From positions 124,001 to 188,000 of the forward strand of contig NZ_PXZT01000002.1 of NCBI RefSeq assembly GCF_003008695.1: DNA of 64,000 bases, in the 5' to 3' direction. Source of the stretch: Trichococcus alkaliphilus (GTDB lineage: Bacteria; Bacillota; Bacilli; Lactobacillales; Aerococcaceae). The position numbers and the translations under genes are program-made. Positions 37,726-49,720 of this stretch are shown here, in pieces. Position 1 is the stretch's first letter; each line of letters starts with the position of its first letter. The notes under the pieces were generated by a model, which saw only the letters and a list, made by a program, of their open reading frames with translations, searched no databases and had not been told where the DNA came from.

Positions 37726-38023
37726 TGATTTTCCTCCTTCCTCGATGGGATAGCTAGGTCCACACATCCAGGTGGTTCCTTTTTAGTTAAAAAAATAAAT
37801 AAATCGAATATTTCGACCTACTATTCTTTCTGTGACAATCATACACCAGTCAGCACGACTGAAAGATATTGTTCAGGAATCTGTGTATAAAATCACCTTA
37901 TGAATCATAACATGTATATTTCTGACCGTCAACCATTTGTCTTGTATTATTTGCAATATTTTCCGTTTTTTTCATTTTTTTCATTCGATTCCGGGTGCGC
38001 CGGCAGCGCGCTATTCTCTAAAC
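37726..38023. other. Intergenic region upstream of rpsL
   Basis: This holds the str-operon leader and a possible promoter. No gene is seen. The rpoB-rpoC genes that often precede rpsL are not here; lysS is next. Confidence 0.5.
37838..37865 (-). promoter_or_regulatory. Possible str operon promoter
   Basis: On the minus strand CTTTCA (37860-37865), a 16-base spacer and TATGAT (37838-37843). The -35 is weak, so this is only a candidate. Confidence 0.4.
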
Positions 38024-38056
38024 ATACAAAAGGGCTACCGCAAATTGCGGCAGCCC
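38024..38056 (-). terminator. lysS terminator
   Basis: GGGCTACCGCAA (38032-38043) pairs with TTGCGGCAGCCC (38045-38056), one internal mismatch, followed by TTTTGT on the minus strand. Confidence 0.8.
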
Positions 38057-38070
38057 CCCTCACATTTAAG

Positions 38071-39618
<1,548 letters not shown>

Positions 39619-39656
39619 TTAATATTGCCAATAAAAGAGTGAAAAATCAAGCCGTC

Positions 39657-40685
39657 TTAGCTATTTATTTCGATTTTTTCGGATGTAGGCGCTTCTTTTG
39701 AGGCTTCGCGTTCTTCTATTTCAAAAATGAACCGATCCAACAAGTCGACAACTTCTTGTTGTCTGGATGCAGAAGTGACCGCAGCTTTTGTTTTTGAAGC
39801 ACGCGGGATGCCTTTCAGGTAATAACCTGCGATGCTGCGGAACTCTTTGACAGCGACTGTTTCGCCCTTCAGATCCGTCAATCGGTCCAAGTGCAGTTTT
39901 GCGATTTCCAACTTCTCACGCGGGGTCGATTGCGGCAACATCTCTCCGGTTTCCAGATAGTGGACTGTCTGTTTGATCATCCAAGGGTTGCTCAAGGCAG
40001 CCCGGCCGATCATGACACCATCCACGCCTGTTTCGTCCAACATCCGCTTCGCATCTTCAGGCGTCTTCACATCACCGTTCCCCAATAATGGGATGCGCGT
40101 CAAAGCTTGCTTGACTTCCTTGAAGATGTTCCAGTCAGCTTTGCCTTCATACATCTGTACGCGTGTGCGGCCGTGCATGGCAACGGCGGCTGCACCAGCG
40201 CGTTCTGCAGCCAAGGCATTCTCCACTGCAAACAGATGATCGGCATCCCAACCGGTCCGCATTTTCACGGTTACAGGCTTATCAACGGCATCCACGACAG
40301 CGGAAACCATTTCATAGACTTTGCCCGGATCCAACAACCACTTGGCCCCTGCTTCCGCCTTGATGACTTTGCTGACGGGGCAGCCCATGTTGATGTCGAT
40401 GATGGCAGCTTCAGTGTTTTCCGCCACATATTTTGCCGCTTCAACCAGCGTATCCTTGTTGCCGCCCATGATCTGCACGCTCAACGGATACTCATTCGGC
40501 TCGATATGCAGCATCCGCAAAGTCTTCTCATTGCGGAATTGGATGCCCTTATCGCTGATCATCTCGCAGACGACCAAGCCTGCACCCATCTCTTTGACGG
40601 TGACACGGAAGGCAGCGTTGCTGATTCCAGCCATAGGTGCGACTGCGACCGGATTATTGATTTCAATATTGCCAATTTTATACAT
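39657..40685 (-). CDS. dusB: tRNA-dihydrouridine synthase B
   Basis: 342 residues, FMN TIM barrel: NPVAVAPMAGISNAAFRV start, INMGCPVSKV with the active-site cysteine, VKMRTGWD, AMHGRTRVQMYEGKADW and IPLLGNGDVKTPEDA. It reduces specific uridines in the tRNA D-loop. An AAAGGAAG site precedes the ATG. The order dusB-lysS is conserved in bacilli. Confidence 0.96.
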   Translation of the reverse strand: MYKIGNIEINNPVAVAPMAGISNAAFRVTVKEMGAGLVVCEMISDKGIQFRNEKTLRMLHIEPNEYPLSVQIMGGNKDTLVEAAKYVAENTEAAIIDINMGCPVSKVIKAEAGAKWLLDPGKVYEMVSAVVDAVDKPVTVKMRTGWDADHLFAVENALAAERAGAAAVAMHGRTRVQMYEGKADWNIFKEVKQALTRIPLLGNGDVKTPEDAKRMLDETGVDGVMIGRAALSNPWMIKQTVHYLETGEMLPQSTPREKLEIAKLHLDRLTDLKGETVAVKEFRSIAGYYLKGIPRASKTKAAVTSASRQQEVVDLLDRFIFEIEEREASKEAPTSEKIEINS

Positions 40686-40823
40686 TTTTTACTTCCTTTG
40701 TTATTTATTTATGGTGATCTCATCCATTTTCTGGATGCTCGAAAAACTCTTGGACCATTCTATCATCTTACAATCAGTAAGAAAAGAAAAATATCTTGCC
40801 TGATTGCAGATGACGCATCACAA

Positions 40824-40861
40824 ATAAGAAAAAGGACAAGCCATCCAATCGGCCTGTCCTT
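40824..40861 (-). terminator. cysK terminator
   Basis: AAGGACAAGCC (40832-40842) pairs with GGCCTGTCCTT (40851-40861), one non-canonical pair, followed by TTTCTTATTT on the minus strand. Confidence 0.8.
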
Positions 40862-40873
40862 CTTATCCATTTA

Positions 40874-41800
40874 TTATTGTACGCTGAACAGAGGCGTGGA
40901 CAGGTAGCGTTCTCCGTTATCCGGCGCCACAGTCACAACAGACTTGCCTTTGCCTAAACGGATGGCCACTTCGATCGCACCGGCGATGGCAGCCCCGCCT
41001 GAAATACCCACCAGTATGCCTTCTTCCCGTGCGACACGGCGAGCCATTTCGAATGCTTGTTCATTGGAGACTTGGACGATACCGTTGTAAAGTGTCGTGT
41101 CCAAGACAGACGGGATAAAACCCGCCCCGATACCCTGGATTTTATGCGGGCCTTTCGGCTTTCCGCTCAATACGGCCGAATCGGTCGGCTCCAGTGCATA
41201 TATTTCCACGTTAGGATTGACTTTGCGCAATGCCTTGCCGACTCCAGTCACGGTGCCGCCCGTTCCGACTCCGGCAATGAAGGCATCAGGCGTCTTGCCT
41301 TCAAAAGCCTCGATGATTTCCGGTCCGGTGATAGCTTCATGCACAGCCGGATTGGCTGGATTATCGAATTGCATAGGCATAAAGTGATCCGGTTGCGCAG
41401 CGATTTCCCTTGCTTTCGCAATCGAACCGTTCATCCCTTCAGCGCCAGGTGTCAAAACCAACTCTGCGCCATAAGCTGCCAACAACAAGCGTCTTTCCAT
41501 GCTCATCGTATCAGGCATAACAAAAATGGCTTTATAGCCTTTTGCCGCCGCCAACATAGCCAAACCGACACCTGTATTCCCGCTGGTCGGCTCTACGATT
41601 GTATAGCCGGGTTTCAGAAGACCTTCTTCTTCCGCCACTTCGATCATGTTCAAAGCGATGCGATCTTTTACGCTTCCGCCCGCGTTGAACGATTCCAGCT
41701 TGACGTATACATCAGCCACACCCTCGGGTACCACTTTATTCAGTTTGATTATCGGAGTTTCCCCGATCAAACTCGCAATTGAAGAGACTATTTTTACCAT
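40874..41800 (-). CDS. cysK: Cysteine synthase A (O-acetylserine sulfhydrylase)
   Basis: 308 residues, fold-type II PLP enzyme. The PLP lysine is in [14 protein letters not shown], the substrate loop in [14 protein letters not shown], and phosphate binding in [15 protein letters not shown]. It makes cysteine from O-acetylserine and sulfide, feeding MetI. It has its own promoter in the hslO-cysK gap. Confidence 0.97.
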   Translation of the reverse strand: MVKIVSSIASLIGETPIIKLNKVVPEGVADVYVKLESFNAGGSVKDRIALNMIEVAEEEGLLKPGYTIVEPTSGNTGVGLAMLAAAKGYKAIFVMPDTMSMERRLLLAAYGAELVLTPGAEGMNGSIAKAREIAAQPDHFMPMQFDNPANPAVHEAITGPEIIEAFEGKTPDAFIAGVGTGGTVTGVGKALRKVNPNVEIYALEPTDSAVLSGKPKGPHKIQGIGAGFIPSVLDTTLYNGIVQVSNEQAFEMARRVAREEGILVGISGGAAIAGAIEVAIRLGKGKSVVTVAPDNGERYLSTPLFSVQ

Positions 41801-41863
41801 GTCGATTCCTCCAGCTCAGATAAATTTTACTGATCAGTTCCGTCAAACGGATAGATTACTTTC

Positions 41864-41892
41864 ATTGTAGATTACGTGAAACCGCATTACAA
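41864..41892 (-). promoter_or_regulatory. cysK promoter
   Basis: On the minus strand TTGTAA (41887-41892), 17 bases and TACAAT (41864-41869), about 65 bases upstream of the start. Confidence 0.75.
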
Positions 41893-41909
41893 GCGAGAAG
41901 CCGGCGCCA

Positions 41910-42812
41910 TCAGATGTTGGCAGCGCGTTTTTCATCAATGGCCGTCACCAGTTCCTGCAGATCTGCTTCCGAATAGTGGTACTTTTCGCCACAGAAATGG
42001 CAAACAACCTCAGCGCCATGATCCTCTTCGATCATTTCATGCAACTCAGTCTTTCCGATCGAACTCAACCCTTCACTGAATCGTTCTCTGGAACAATCGC
42101 AGTGAAAACGCACAGGCATCTTCTCCAGCACTTCAACATTTTCTTCGCCCAGTATGCGCGTCAAAATCTGTTCAGGCGTTTCCCCGTTTTCCATCAATCT
42201 GGAAACCAACGGAATGGCTGCGATATTCTTTTCAACTTTCGAGATGGCTTCATCGCTGGCGTCAGGCATAACTTGGATCATGAAACCGCCAGCGGCTTTG
42301 ATTGAATCATCAGTGTCCACCAGTACGCTCAAACCAATGGCTGAAGGTATCTGCTCCGAGTTTGCCATGTAGTAGGTGAAATCCTCGCCCAATTCACCGC
42401 TGACAAGAGAAACTTGTCCCGTAAACGGTTCTTTCATCCCTAAATCTTTGATGACGGTCAAGGTGCCTTCCGTCCCCACAACTGCACGCACATCCAGTTT
42501 GCCATCGCCGTTCAAGGAAAGGTTGACGTTCGGGTTTGCAATATAGGCTTTGATATCGCCCTTGCCGTTCGCATCTGCGAGTATGCGGCCTCCCAGGCCA
42601 TCCCCATTCACGATGACTGTCATTTTTTCCTCGTTCTTCAAGCCGGCAGCAGCCAGCAACAACGTCCCTACCATCGTGCGGCCTAAAGCTGCAGAAGAGG
42701 CGCTCCATGTATCATGTCTTCTCTGAGCCTCCGCAACCGCTGCTGTAGCATCGATCGCATAGGCACGGAATTGTCCTTCGTAGGCTAATGCTTTAATTAA
42801 ATAGTCACTCAT
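41910..42812 (-). CDS. hslO: Redox-regulated chaperone Hsp33
   Basis: 300 residues. The C-terminal zinc switch is CDCSRERF ... CHFCGEKY (CxC and CxxC), which releases zinc and activates on oxidation. The N-terminal domain starts MSDYLIKALAYEGQFRAYAI. It binds unfolding proteins in the cytosol during oxidative stress. It follows ftsH, as in B. subtilis. Confidence 0.97.
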   Translation of the reverse strand: MSDYLIKALAYEGQFRAYAIDATAAVAEAQRRHDTWSASSAALGRTMVGTLLLAAAGLKNEEKMTVIVNGDGLGGRILADANGKGDIKAYIANPNVNLSLNGDGKLDVRAVVGTEGTLTVIKDLGMKEPFTGQVSLVSGELGEDFTYYMANSEQIPSAIGLSVLVDTDDSIKAAGGFMIQVMPDASDEAISKVEKNIAAIPLVSRLMENGETPEQILTRILGEENVEVLEKMPVRFHCDCSRERFSEGLSSIGKTELHEMIEEDHGAEVVCHFCGEKYHYSEADLQELVTAIDEKRAANI

Positions 42813-42922
42813 ATGTAATCCTCCATCGCATTCTTAAATTGTTTCTCTATCATTCTACTATAGGTCGGGACGAAAGCAACCACACTTTGCTCACTTTCAT
42901 TTTCAGAGTTGCCCTTTGATGA

Positions 42923-42956
42923 CAAAAAGCCCGGGATTGTCATCCCAGACTTTTTG
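42923..42956 (-). terminator. ftsH terminator
   Basis: A 15-pair stem (42923-42937 with 42942-42956, with wobble) that ends in CTTTTTG on the minus strand, 17 bases after the ftsH stop. Confidence 0.8.
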
Positions 42957-42972
42957 CAAAACGCTATTTGTT

Positions 42973-45096
42973 TTATTTTTCTTCAGTATCGGCGGATTCA
43001 TTTTCCGATTCATTTTCTGCTTTTTCATCAGCAACAGGTAATGAAACGTTAGATGAATCTTCGGATTCGGCATCAGCAAGCATCTGCTCTTCTTGACGAA
43101 CTTTTTCAGCCTCTTTCTTTTCAAGAGCCCGTTTGGCTTCTTCAAAAGACTGCGCTTTTTCGCTTGGATATTCTTCTGAATTCGAGTCCGAAGGCATTTG
43201 GCCGGTTTCGAACAAGCTGCGGATTGTTTTCTCGTCCAATGTTTCCAATTCCAACAATTTTTCAGCGATCAGATTCAGTTGTTCACGATGCTCTTCGATG
43301 ATTTGACGCGCTCTGACATGCGCCTCACTCATCATGCGACGGACTTCCGAGTCGATTTGGTAAGCAATATCTTCAGAGTAAGCTTTGGTTTGGCCATAGT
43401 CACGTCCGACGAATACTTGATGGTTCCCTTCATACTGCACAGTGCCCAACTTCTCACTCATACCGTACTCGGTAACCATGCTTCTGATCAAGCCAGTAGC
43501 TTGTTCGAAGTCGTTGCTGGCGCCTGTAGTTTGGACGTTGAAGACAACTTCCTCCGCAACACGTCCACCAAGCAATCCGACAACTTGTTCCAACAATTCA
43601 TCCTTCGTCATAAGGAATCGATCCTCTTTCGGAAGCATGATTGCGTATCCTCCAGCGCGACCGCGCGGAACGATCGTAACCTTGTGGACAATGCGCGCAT
43701 CGCTCAGGACCATACCGACTATTGTATGACCGGCTTCATGGTAAGCAACCATTTCACGTTCGCGCTTGCTGATGACACGATCTCTCTTGGCAGGACCGGC
43801 AATGACACGGTCATGCGCTTCGTCAACATCAAGTGCATCAATTTTTGTTTTGTTCCGTCTGGCCGCGACTAAGGCAGCTTCATTCAACAGGTTTTCAAGA
43901 TCTGCTCCAGAGAAGCCTGGTGTCTGTTGCGCGACAACTTTCAGGTCCACATTACTTGCCAACGGTTTATTGCGGGAATGTACTTTCAGTATCGCTTCAC
44001 GGCCTTTTACATCCGGTCTGCCTACCAAAATCTGGCGGTCAAAACGACCTGGACGAAGCAACGCCGGATCGAGTACGTCCGAACGGTTGGTAGCGGCAAT
44101 TACGATGATGCCTTCATTGCCGGAAAAACCGTCCATCTCAACCAACAATTGGTTCAGTGTCTGTTCGCGTTCATCATGTCCGCCACCCATACCGGCGCCA
44201 CGTTGACGTCCGACAGCATCGATTTCATCGATGAAGATGATTGCAGGAGCTGCTTTTTTGGCTTGCTCGAACAAATCACGTACACGGCTGGCACCGACAC
44301 CGACGAACATTTCCACGAATTCCGAACCGGAAATCGAGAAGAAAGGTACCCCGGCCTCACCAGCGACAGCTTTGGCCAATAAGGTCTTACCTGTTCCTGG
44401 AGGTCCTTCCAGCAAGACACCCGCCGGAATTCTTGCTCCAAGTGCCGTGAAACGACGCGGATCCTTCAGGAATTCCACTACTTCCACAAGCTCTTGTTTT
44501 TCTTCCTCTGCACCAGCAACGTCAGAAAAACGTACTTTCATCGGTTTTTTGGTGGCATCCTCTGACTTTGTTTTACCGAAGTTCATGACATTGCGGTTAC
44601 CGCCTTGCCCGCCTCCAGCTTGTCCCATCATCATGTACATGAAGAAGATGAAGATGACGATCGGCAATACGCTGAACAGAATGCTGATCCATGCGCCGGA
44701 CTGATCTTCTTCCAACGGCACCATCTGTGTATCCGTCGTTTCGGCGATGTCCGTGATCTGTTTCAGAGTCTCATCATTCGGTAAGACTCTGGTTGTGAAA
44801 TTCTTCGTCGTTGTACTGGTCGTATCATCAAACAACAGCAGATCGCTGGATGAATCAGCCACTTCCAGTTCTTGTTCAGTGCGGTATTCACCGCTGATTT
44901 CATAAACGCCTGCACCCGGTTGGATCGTAAAACTATCCACCTCTTCCGAGTTCAAGGCATCCATAAATTCACTTGCTGAAATTTCTTGGCTCGTCTCTGT
45001 GTCCATGCCGCCTGTAATCATCGAAACCACTGCAATGATCGCAAGGAAGATCAGCACATAAAAGCCGCTGCTTTTAAGAAAATTATTTTTTTTCAT
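42973..45096 (-). CDS. ftsH: ATP-dependent zinc metalloprotease FtsH
   Basis: 707 residues. Two N-terminal membrane segments (about 11-30 and 137-157) flank an extracytoplasmic domain; then AAA Walker A GPPGTGKT (231-238), the second region of homology, and the zinc site HEAGH (453-457). The C-terminal 60 residues are acidic and low-complexity. It degrades misfolded membrane proteins and regulators. GAGGAGG precedes the ATG. It follows hpt by 122 bases. Confidence 0.98.
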   Translation of the reverse strand: MKKNNFLKSSGFYVLIFLAIIAVVSMITGGMDTETSQEISASEFMDALNSEEVDSFTIQPGAGVYEISGEYRTEQELEVADSSSDLLLFDDTTSTTTKNFTTRVLPNDETLKQITDIAETTDTQMVPLEEDQSGAWISILFSVLPIVIFIFFMYMMMGQAGGGQGGNRNVMNFGKTKSEDATKKPMKVRFSDVAGAEEEKQELVEVVEFLKDPRRFTALGARIPAGVLLEGPPGTGKTLLAKAVAGEAGVPFFSISGSEFVEMFVGVGASRVRDLFEQAKKAAPAIIFIDEIDAVGRQRGAGMGGGHDEREQTLNQLLVEMDGFSGNEGIIVIAATNRSDVLDPALLRPGRFDRQILVGRPDVKGREAILKVHSRNKPLASNVDLKVVAQQTPGFSGADLENLLNEAALVAARRNKTKIDALDVDEAHDRVIAGPAKRDRVISKREREMVAYHEAGHTIVGMVLSDARIVHKVTIVPRGRAGGYAIMLPKEDRFLMTKDELLEQVVGLLGGRVAEEVVFNVQTTGASNDFEQATGLIRSMVTEYGMSEKLGTVQYEGNHQVFVGRDYGQTKAYSEDIAYQIDSEVRRMMSEAHVRARQIIEEHREQLNLIAEKLLELETLDEKTIRSLFETGQMPSDSNSEEYPSEKAQSFEEAKRALEKKEAEKVRQEEQMLADAESEDSSNVSLPVADEKAENESENESADTEEK

Positions 45097-45218
45097 TAGA
45101 ACCTCCTCGTCAGATATCGTTCTTCGCAGACTTTATCTTACGTCTCATCTTTTTTGTTAGTACAATATACTGGTATCTCACTAATCATATCATATCTGAC
45201 CAATTTTAACGAATGATT

Positions 45219-45758
45219 TTACTCATAAACTTCGGTTTTTAAAACCCCGATATAAGGGAGGTTCCGGTACTTTTCATTGAAGTCCAATCCGTATCCGACG
45301 ACGAACTCGTTCGGAACGTTGATACCAATGTAATCCGCTTCCAAATTAACGACGCGGCGTTCTTTTTTGTCCATCAAAGTGACCACTTTTATGGATTTTG
45401 CTTTACGGTATTTGAATATTTCGATCAGGTAGCTCAACGTCCGTCCGGTGTCGATGATGTCCTCCACGATCAACAGGTCGCGTCCGTCCACTGTCGTATC
45501 CAAATCTTTCAAGATCTTCACGTCTCCGCTTGATTCCATTCCCGCTCCGTAGCTGGATACGTCCATGAAATCCAATTCCAGATCGCATGCCATCGCGCGC
45601 GACAAGTCGGTCATGAACATGACGGCACCTTTCAGTACCCCAATCACCAATGGATTTTTCCCTTGATATTCTTTAGTCAATTGCGCGCCCAAGTCTTTGA
45701 CTACTGCGCTGATTTCTTCTTCACTGTATAATACTTCCTTGATATCAGGATGCAACAT
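45219..45758 (-). CDS. hpt: Hypoxanthine phosphoribosyltransferase
   Basis: About 179 residues from the ATG at 45758 ([16 protein letters not shown]) with a GAGGTG site; the frame opens three codons earlier. PRPP loop [13 protein letters not shown] is intact. It salvages hypoxanthine and guanine. It follows tilS by about 18 bases; tilS-hpt-ftsH is a conserved Firmicute group. Confidence 0.97.
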   Translation of the reverse strand: MLHPDIKEVLYSEEEISAVVKDLGAQLTKEYQGKNPLVIGVLKGAVMFMTDLSRAMACDLELDFMDVSSYGAGMESSGDVKILKDLDTTVDGRDLLIVEDIIDTGRTLSYLIEIFKYRKAKSIKVVTLMDKKERRVVNLEADYIGINVPNEFVVGYGLDFNEKYRNLPYIGVLKTEVYE

Positions 45759-45776
45759 TTCTTTCACCTCAAAAAT

Positions 45777-47174
45777 TTATTTAATGTAAATCAATCTGTA
45801 ATACGTTTGTTCGTCGTCATTCTCGGACAACCAGACGGACTGGGCATAGCCCGGCACCCATAAAATACGTCCCTCGTCATCAGTGACGATACAGGCTTTT
45901 CGTCTTTCTTCATCCGGAATTTTTTTATCCACAAAAAGCCGACTCACTTTTTTTGTGAATGGCTGATTTTTGTTCAAAACTATCTTGTCGCCCGAACGCC
46001 GGGAACGCACAGTAAAAGGCATCGTTGCCAATTCGCCGTTGATTCCAACGACCTGAGCATCCATCAAAACTTCTTTTGAAAACGCATTATCGCCATGAAA
46101 TAATCCTATTCTACCATGAGAAGGCAAGGTTACCCATTTATTTAGCTCCAATACTTCAGAAAAATCAGAAAAATCAATCTTGACTGAATCGGGGGATAAG
46201 AAAGTAAGTTTATCATACCTTTTTCTGGCCTGCCACCCTCCCGCCAAAGATATTTGCTTTTGGGGAGATTGGTTTTCGATAAGATCCATGATGGCAGTCA
46301 GTTGGCTCCTGCGGAAGTCTTGCCCTGCAGGTATCATCTGCTCCGTCACAAAATGACTGAGCACGAGCCGTTGCAAGGAAATCTCACATACTTGCCACGC
46401 GGTCAGATCCAATACCCAGTCCGCTTCAACCTTGTTGAACAACGAGCGAAACGACTGGGATACAATAGGTTGAACAACAGTCAATACATCCTGCAGATCT
46501 TCCGAAAAATTGCCGAAATGCCTGGATGCTTGGTTGTTTTCAGCCTTCAGCAGCGGAATGATACTGTTCCGGTATCTGTTCCGCGTGAAAGTCAGCTCTA
46601 AATTGGTGCTGTCTTCCCGATAAGGGATCCCGGCCATTTCGCAAATCCGATAGAGCTCGTCTTTCTGGAACGACAGCAACGGGCGAACGAGTTGCCCTGG
46701 CCCAAAACTGCGCGTCGCAACGATTCCGGAGATGCCCTTCAGCGTGCTTCCCCTCACCAGACGCATCAGAATCGTCTCCAGCTGATCATCCGCATGATGC
46801 GCTGTCGCCAAGTGGGTCGCAGGCCATTTTTCCATCATCTCGGCAAAGAAGGCATAGCGGAATTCCCTTGCTGCCATTTCCAGATTCGACTTCGGGTGGT
46901 TTTCTTCTTCCCAGTGTTCGGCAAAAAATGGTAGCCCTTGGCTCTGACAGTAGTCTTGGACCATCCGAAATTCCTCATCTGACTCTTCCCTGAGATGATG
47001 GTGGACATGCACCACCGCAAACTGCGGTTGCCATTCCGGCGGCAATTGTTGGACAAGCCCCAGCAACGCCATGGAATCCGCACCGCCGGATACCGCCAAA
47101 AGCAAGCGGCTCTCTTTATCCCAAAGTTGCTGGCGCTCCAACTCTTTGCATAGACGCAGAATATATTCCTGCAT
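45777..47174 (-). CDS. tilS: tRNA(Ile)-lysidine synthase
   Basis: About 465 residues from the ATG at 47174 (MQEYILRLCKELERQQLW); the frame extends 16 codons upstream, into the terminator of the previous gene. The N-type ATP pyrophosphatase P-loop is LAVSGGADSMALL, followed by HVHHHLREESDEE and the C-terminal TilS domains. It converts the wobble C of the AUA-reading tRNA to lysidine and is essential. Confidence 0.96.
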   Translation of the reverse strand: MQEYILRLCKELERQQLWDKESRLLLAVSGGADSMALLGLVQQLPPEWQPQFAVVHVHHHLREESDEEFRMVQDYCQSQGLPFFAEHWEEENHPKSNLEMAAREFRYAFFAEMMEKWPATHLATAHHADDQLETILMRLVRGSTLKGISGIVATRSFGPGQLVRPLLSFQKDELYRICEMAGIPYREDSTNLELTFTRNRYRNSIIPLLKAENNQASRHFGNFSEDLQDVLTVVQPIVSQSFRSLFNKVEADWVLDLTAWQVCEISLQRLVLSHFVTEQMIPAGQDFRRSQLTAIMDLIENQSPQKQISLAGGWQARKRYDKLTFLSPDSVKIDFSDFSEVLELNKWVTLPSHGRIGLFHGDNAFSKEVLMDAQVVGINGELATMPFTVRSRRSGDKIVLNKNQPFTKKVSRLFVDKKIPDEERRKACIVTDDEGRILWVPGYAQSVWLSENDDEQTYYRLIYIK

Positions 47175-47208
47175 AACATCCCTGCTCTCTTTACTCGTAA
47201 AGCAAAAA

Positions 47209-47245
47209 AGAGGGTGCGACAATCGGTTTCCCTTTTGCCCATCCT
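47209..47245 (-). terminator. Terminator between the S1-domain gene and tilS
   Basis: On the minus strand an AGAGGATG/CACCCTCT stem with one mismatch and a large loop is followed by six T. Confidence 0.55.
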
Positions 47246-47262
47246 CTAGAAATTACTGTTTT

Positions 47263-47742
47263 CTATCCACGTCTGCCGCCACGGCCGCCGCGTTTGCCTT
47301 CCGTATTGCGCTTGATGGAAGTCAGACGATCTTCGCTGTCCTTCAAGAAGCTGCTCATCAACGAGTCAAAGTCGTTTTTAAGACCTTTATCCTGATGGGC
47401 TGAGAAATCTTTTCTGCCTTTGGAAAAAGAACCTTCTGGACGAGGAGTTGTACTTTTTTGATAAGGTCTGCTTTCACGTTGAGGTCTGGAAACTTCCCCT
47501 GCTGGCTTGTCCACAGCTTTACGGATGGATAAACCGATCTTCCCATCATCCGCAATGGACATAACCTTAACGGTCACTTCATCGCCAACCTTCAAAACAT
47601 CCTTTATTTCCTTTACAAAAGTATCAGAAATTTCACTAATATGAACTAATCCTGTCTTACCGCCACCTAAATCAATGAATGCACCAAAATTTGTAATCCC
47701 TGTAACTTTTCCCGATACTTTATTCCCAACTTCAATTGACAT
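47263..47742 (-). CDS. yabR: S1-domain RNA-binding protein (YabR/general stress protein 13 type)
   Basis: 159 residues. Residues 1-72 form one S1 domain (GNKVSGKVTGITNFGAFIDL, GLVHISEISDTFVKEI, DDGKIGLSIRKAV). The rest is charged and disordered, and ends in an RGG-like tail KRGGRGGRRG that should bind RNA. Relatives in streptococci are post-transcriptional regulators; the role here is inferred. It lies between divIC and tilS as in B. subtilis. Confidence 0.93.
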   Translation of the reverse strand: MSIEVGNKVSGKVTGITNFGAFIDLGGGKTGLVHISEISDTFVKEIKDVLKVGDEVTVKVMSIADDGKIGLSIRKAVDKPAGEVSRPQRESRPYQKSTTPRPEGSFSKGRKDFSAHQDKGLKNDFDSLMSSFLKDSEDRLTSIKRNTEGKRGGRGGRRG

Positions 47743-47829
47743 AAAAAAAAAGTTCCTCCTTCATTTTTGCTCAACTAATTATAACACGGATTATGCAGAA
47801 AAAAATAGAATCTTTATTCATCGCTGTAT

Positions 47830-48264
47830 TCATGAATCCAAATCTGCCGCATTCTCTTGTTTCTCGGCCATTTTTGTTTGATTATCTTCAGGCAAACTGA
47901 AGATGATCTCGCCATCTTTGCTCAAATAATATTTACCGCGCGCCAATTTGGCGATGTATTCATCATCCTGCAACAATTTGACTTCATAGGTCAATTGCGT
48001 ATTTTCGTCCTCAGCCTGCTTTTTCTCTGTTTGGGCCAAAGCGATGGCAGCATCCAGATTACGGATTTCCAGCCAGTTTCCGACTGTTTTCCACAGACAA
48101 GGCACAATCAAGGCAGCGCCGAAGAAAAAAATCAGGGACAATCTTCTCATATGGGCTTTCTTTTCCCTCTGAAATATACGTTTCTGACTGTGCTGCGCCT
48201 TCGTAAACTCATTTTGCATCACGGTTACGTTGTCAGCTGTCCTTTTCTTCGTCTTTTCCTTCAC
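47830..48264 (-). CDS. divIC: Septum formation initiator DivIC
   Basis: About 144 residues from the GTG at 48264 (AAGGAGG eight bases upstream); a Met at 48291 lies before this site. A basic cytoplasmic N-terminus, one membrane segment (LSLIFFFGAALIVPCLW, around 49-65), then a coiled coil (IRNLDAAIALAQTEKKQAED) and a short extracellular domain. It works with FtsL and DivIB at the division site. Confidence 0.92.
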   Translation of the reverse strand: MKEKTKKRTADNVTVMQNEFTKAQHSQKRIFQREKKAHMRRLSLIFFFGAALIVPCLWKTVGNWLEIRNLDAAIALAQTEKKQAEDENTQLTYEVKLLQDDEYIAKLARGKYYLSKDGEIIFSLPEDNQTKMAEKQENAADLDS

Positions 48265-48371
48265 TCTGATCGCCTCCTTGAAAACTTCCACACCCGCATT
48301 ATCTCCGAATAGTTTTACTCATGTAAAAGTATAGAAGAAACAGCGCGGATTGTCCATGGCCTTTCGCTTCA

Positions 48372-48650
48372 TCAGAAGCGATTTTCTTCCGTTCTGGGTG
48401 CAACCGTTTCGCTGATGAGGGTATACATTTCCTGCGCCTCATCCTTTTTGGTCGTTTCCACAATTTTGTCGACGCGCACGACGACGGTTTTGTTCCCGAA
48501 TTGCAGCGTCATTTCATCTCCGGCTTTGATAGTCGAACTCGATTTTGCTTGCTTGCCGTTGATCAGGATGCGCCCTTTGTCCGCCACTTCCTTGGCTACT
48601 GATCTGCGTTTGATCAAGCGGGATACTTTCAAAAATTTATCTAGTCTCAT
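48372..48650 (-). CDS. rqcP: S4-domain ribosome quality-control factor RqcP
   Basis: 92 residues with a single S4 domain: [20 protein letters not shown] and [20 protein letters not shown]. This is the YabO/RqcP (HslR-like) family, which helps RqcH add C-terminal Ala tails on stalled 50S complexes. It overlaps the yabN end by 14 bases. Confidence 0.94.
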   Translation of the reverse strand: MRLDKFLKVSRLIKRRSVAKEVADKGRILINGKQAKSSSTIKAGDEMTLQFGNKTVVVRVDKIVETTKKDEAQEMYTLISETVAPRTEENRF

Positions 48651-49695
48651 CGGAATTCCCCTTTTCTTTTGCTTTTATCGCTTGCCACATCTTATCGATT
48701 TCCTCGATCGTATCAGCCTTCACCCCGTCAAAAACATGCGGATGGCGTCTGCGCAATTTTTTGTTCAATGTTTCCAGGATATCCTCCATCGTGAAAAAAC
48801 CTTCCCGCTCGCCGAATGAGGCATGATAGAACACTTGGAGCAGAATATCGCCCAACTCTTCGATCAGGTTATCGATGTCATCGTTCTGGATCGCTTCGGC
48901 CACTTCTTCGCATTCTTCCTTCAGATAGGGCAACAGACTTTCGTGCGTCTGCGATTGCACCCAAACATCTTTTTCTACGATGGCATCCATGTAGGCTTGG
49001 GTCAACTCAAAGCTTTTGGTGCGCTCATCTTTCTCAAGCGGCGGAACATACAAAGAAAGCAAGTTATGCACGCCCTCAAGCCTGTCCATCTCGTACAGCG
49101 GGCACCAGGTCACTTTCTGCATCTTTGTCCCTGCCGCATCGACCAAAGCCACTTGGTGCTCATCCGGATATTTCTCCATCAGCTTCAATTTAACATCACT
49201 GGCCACAAATTCATTGAAAACCTGCATGATAATCAGGTGATTGCCTAAGCTCAGCTGGTCCTGGTGGAAGGACAACCCATCCAACAATTGGAAACCCTCG
49301 ATCGGATCGATGGCCACCGCCTGAAAGAAGTCGTCGATGAAACTCTTCCCTCCGACGATTTCCACTTCGATCCCCGCCTCGTTCTGCATCAGATGCTTGA
49401 CGGAATCCTCCGCAACCAACGGGTGTCCCGGCACTGCATAAATCAGATCCTGCGTTTTTGCTTTTTCCAATAACTGATCTGCGATCTGACGGTATACGTC
49501 ATCAAAATTGTCCTTCGATTCATATATGTCATCAAAACTTTCAAACTGCACGCCTGCAGCCTTCAGATTCTCAACGACAGGATGCTCCTTGGTCCGCAGA
49601 TGGACGAATTCAGCTGCCAGCAAGCGACTGTATACGCCATACGGCAATTGTTCCAAATCACCGGCTCCAAGCCCCATTATTTCAATTTTACCCAT
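48637..49695 (-). CDS. yabN: YabN-type protein: SAM-methyltransferase-like domain plus MazG
   Basis: 352 residues. Residues 1 to about 225 match the tetrapyrrole (corrin/porphyrin) methylase fold: [20 protein letters not shown] start, [15 protein letters not shown]. Residues about 250-340 form one MazG nucleotide pyrophosphohydrolase domain with EECEEVAEA and [14 protein letters not shown], the metal-binding ExxE and ExxD. B. subtilis YabN is longer (about 490), with a second MazG half; here only one is present. It may clear damaged nucleotides; the methylase substrate is not known. Confidence 0.93.
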   Translation of the reverse strand: MGKIEIMGLGAGDLEQLPYGVYSRLLAAEFVHLRTKEHPVVENLKAAGVQFESFDDIYESKDNFDDVYRQIADQLLEKAKTQDLIYAVPGHPLVAEDSVKHLMQNEAGIEVEIVGGKSFIDDFFQAVAIDPIEGFQLLDGLSFHQDQLSLGNHLIIMQVFNEFVASDVKLKLMEKYPDEHQVALVDAAGTKMQKVTWCPLYEMDRLEGVHNLLSLYVPPLEKDERTKSFELTQAYMDAIVEKDVWVQSQTHESLLPYLKEECEEVAEAIQNDDIDNLIEELGDILLQVFYHASFGEREGFFTMEDILETLNKKLRRRHPHVFDGVKADTIEEIDKMWQAIKAKEKGNSDETR

Positions 49696-49720
49696 ATATT
49701 TCTCCTTCTGGAAATCTTCC

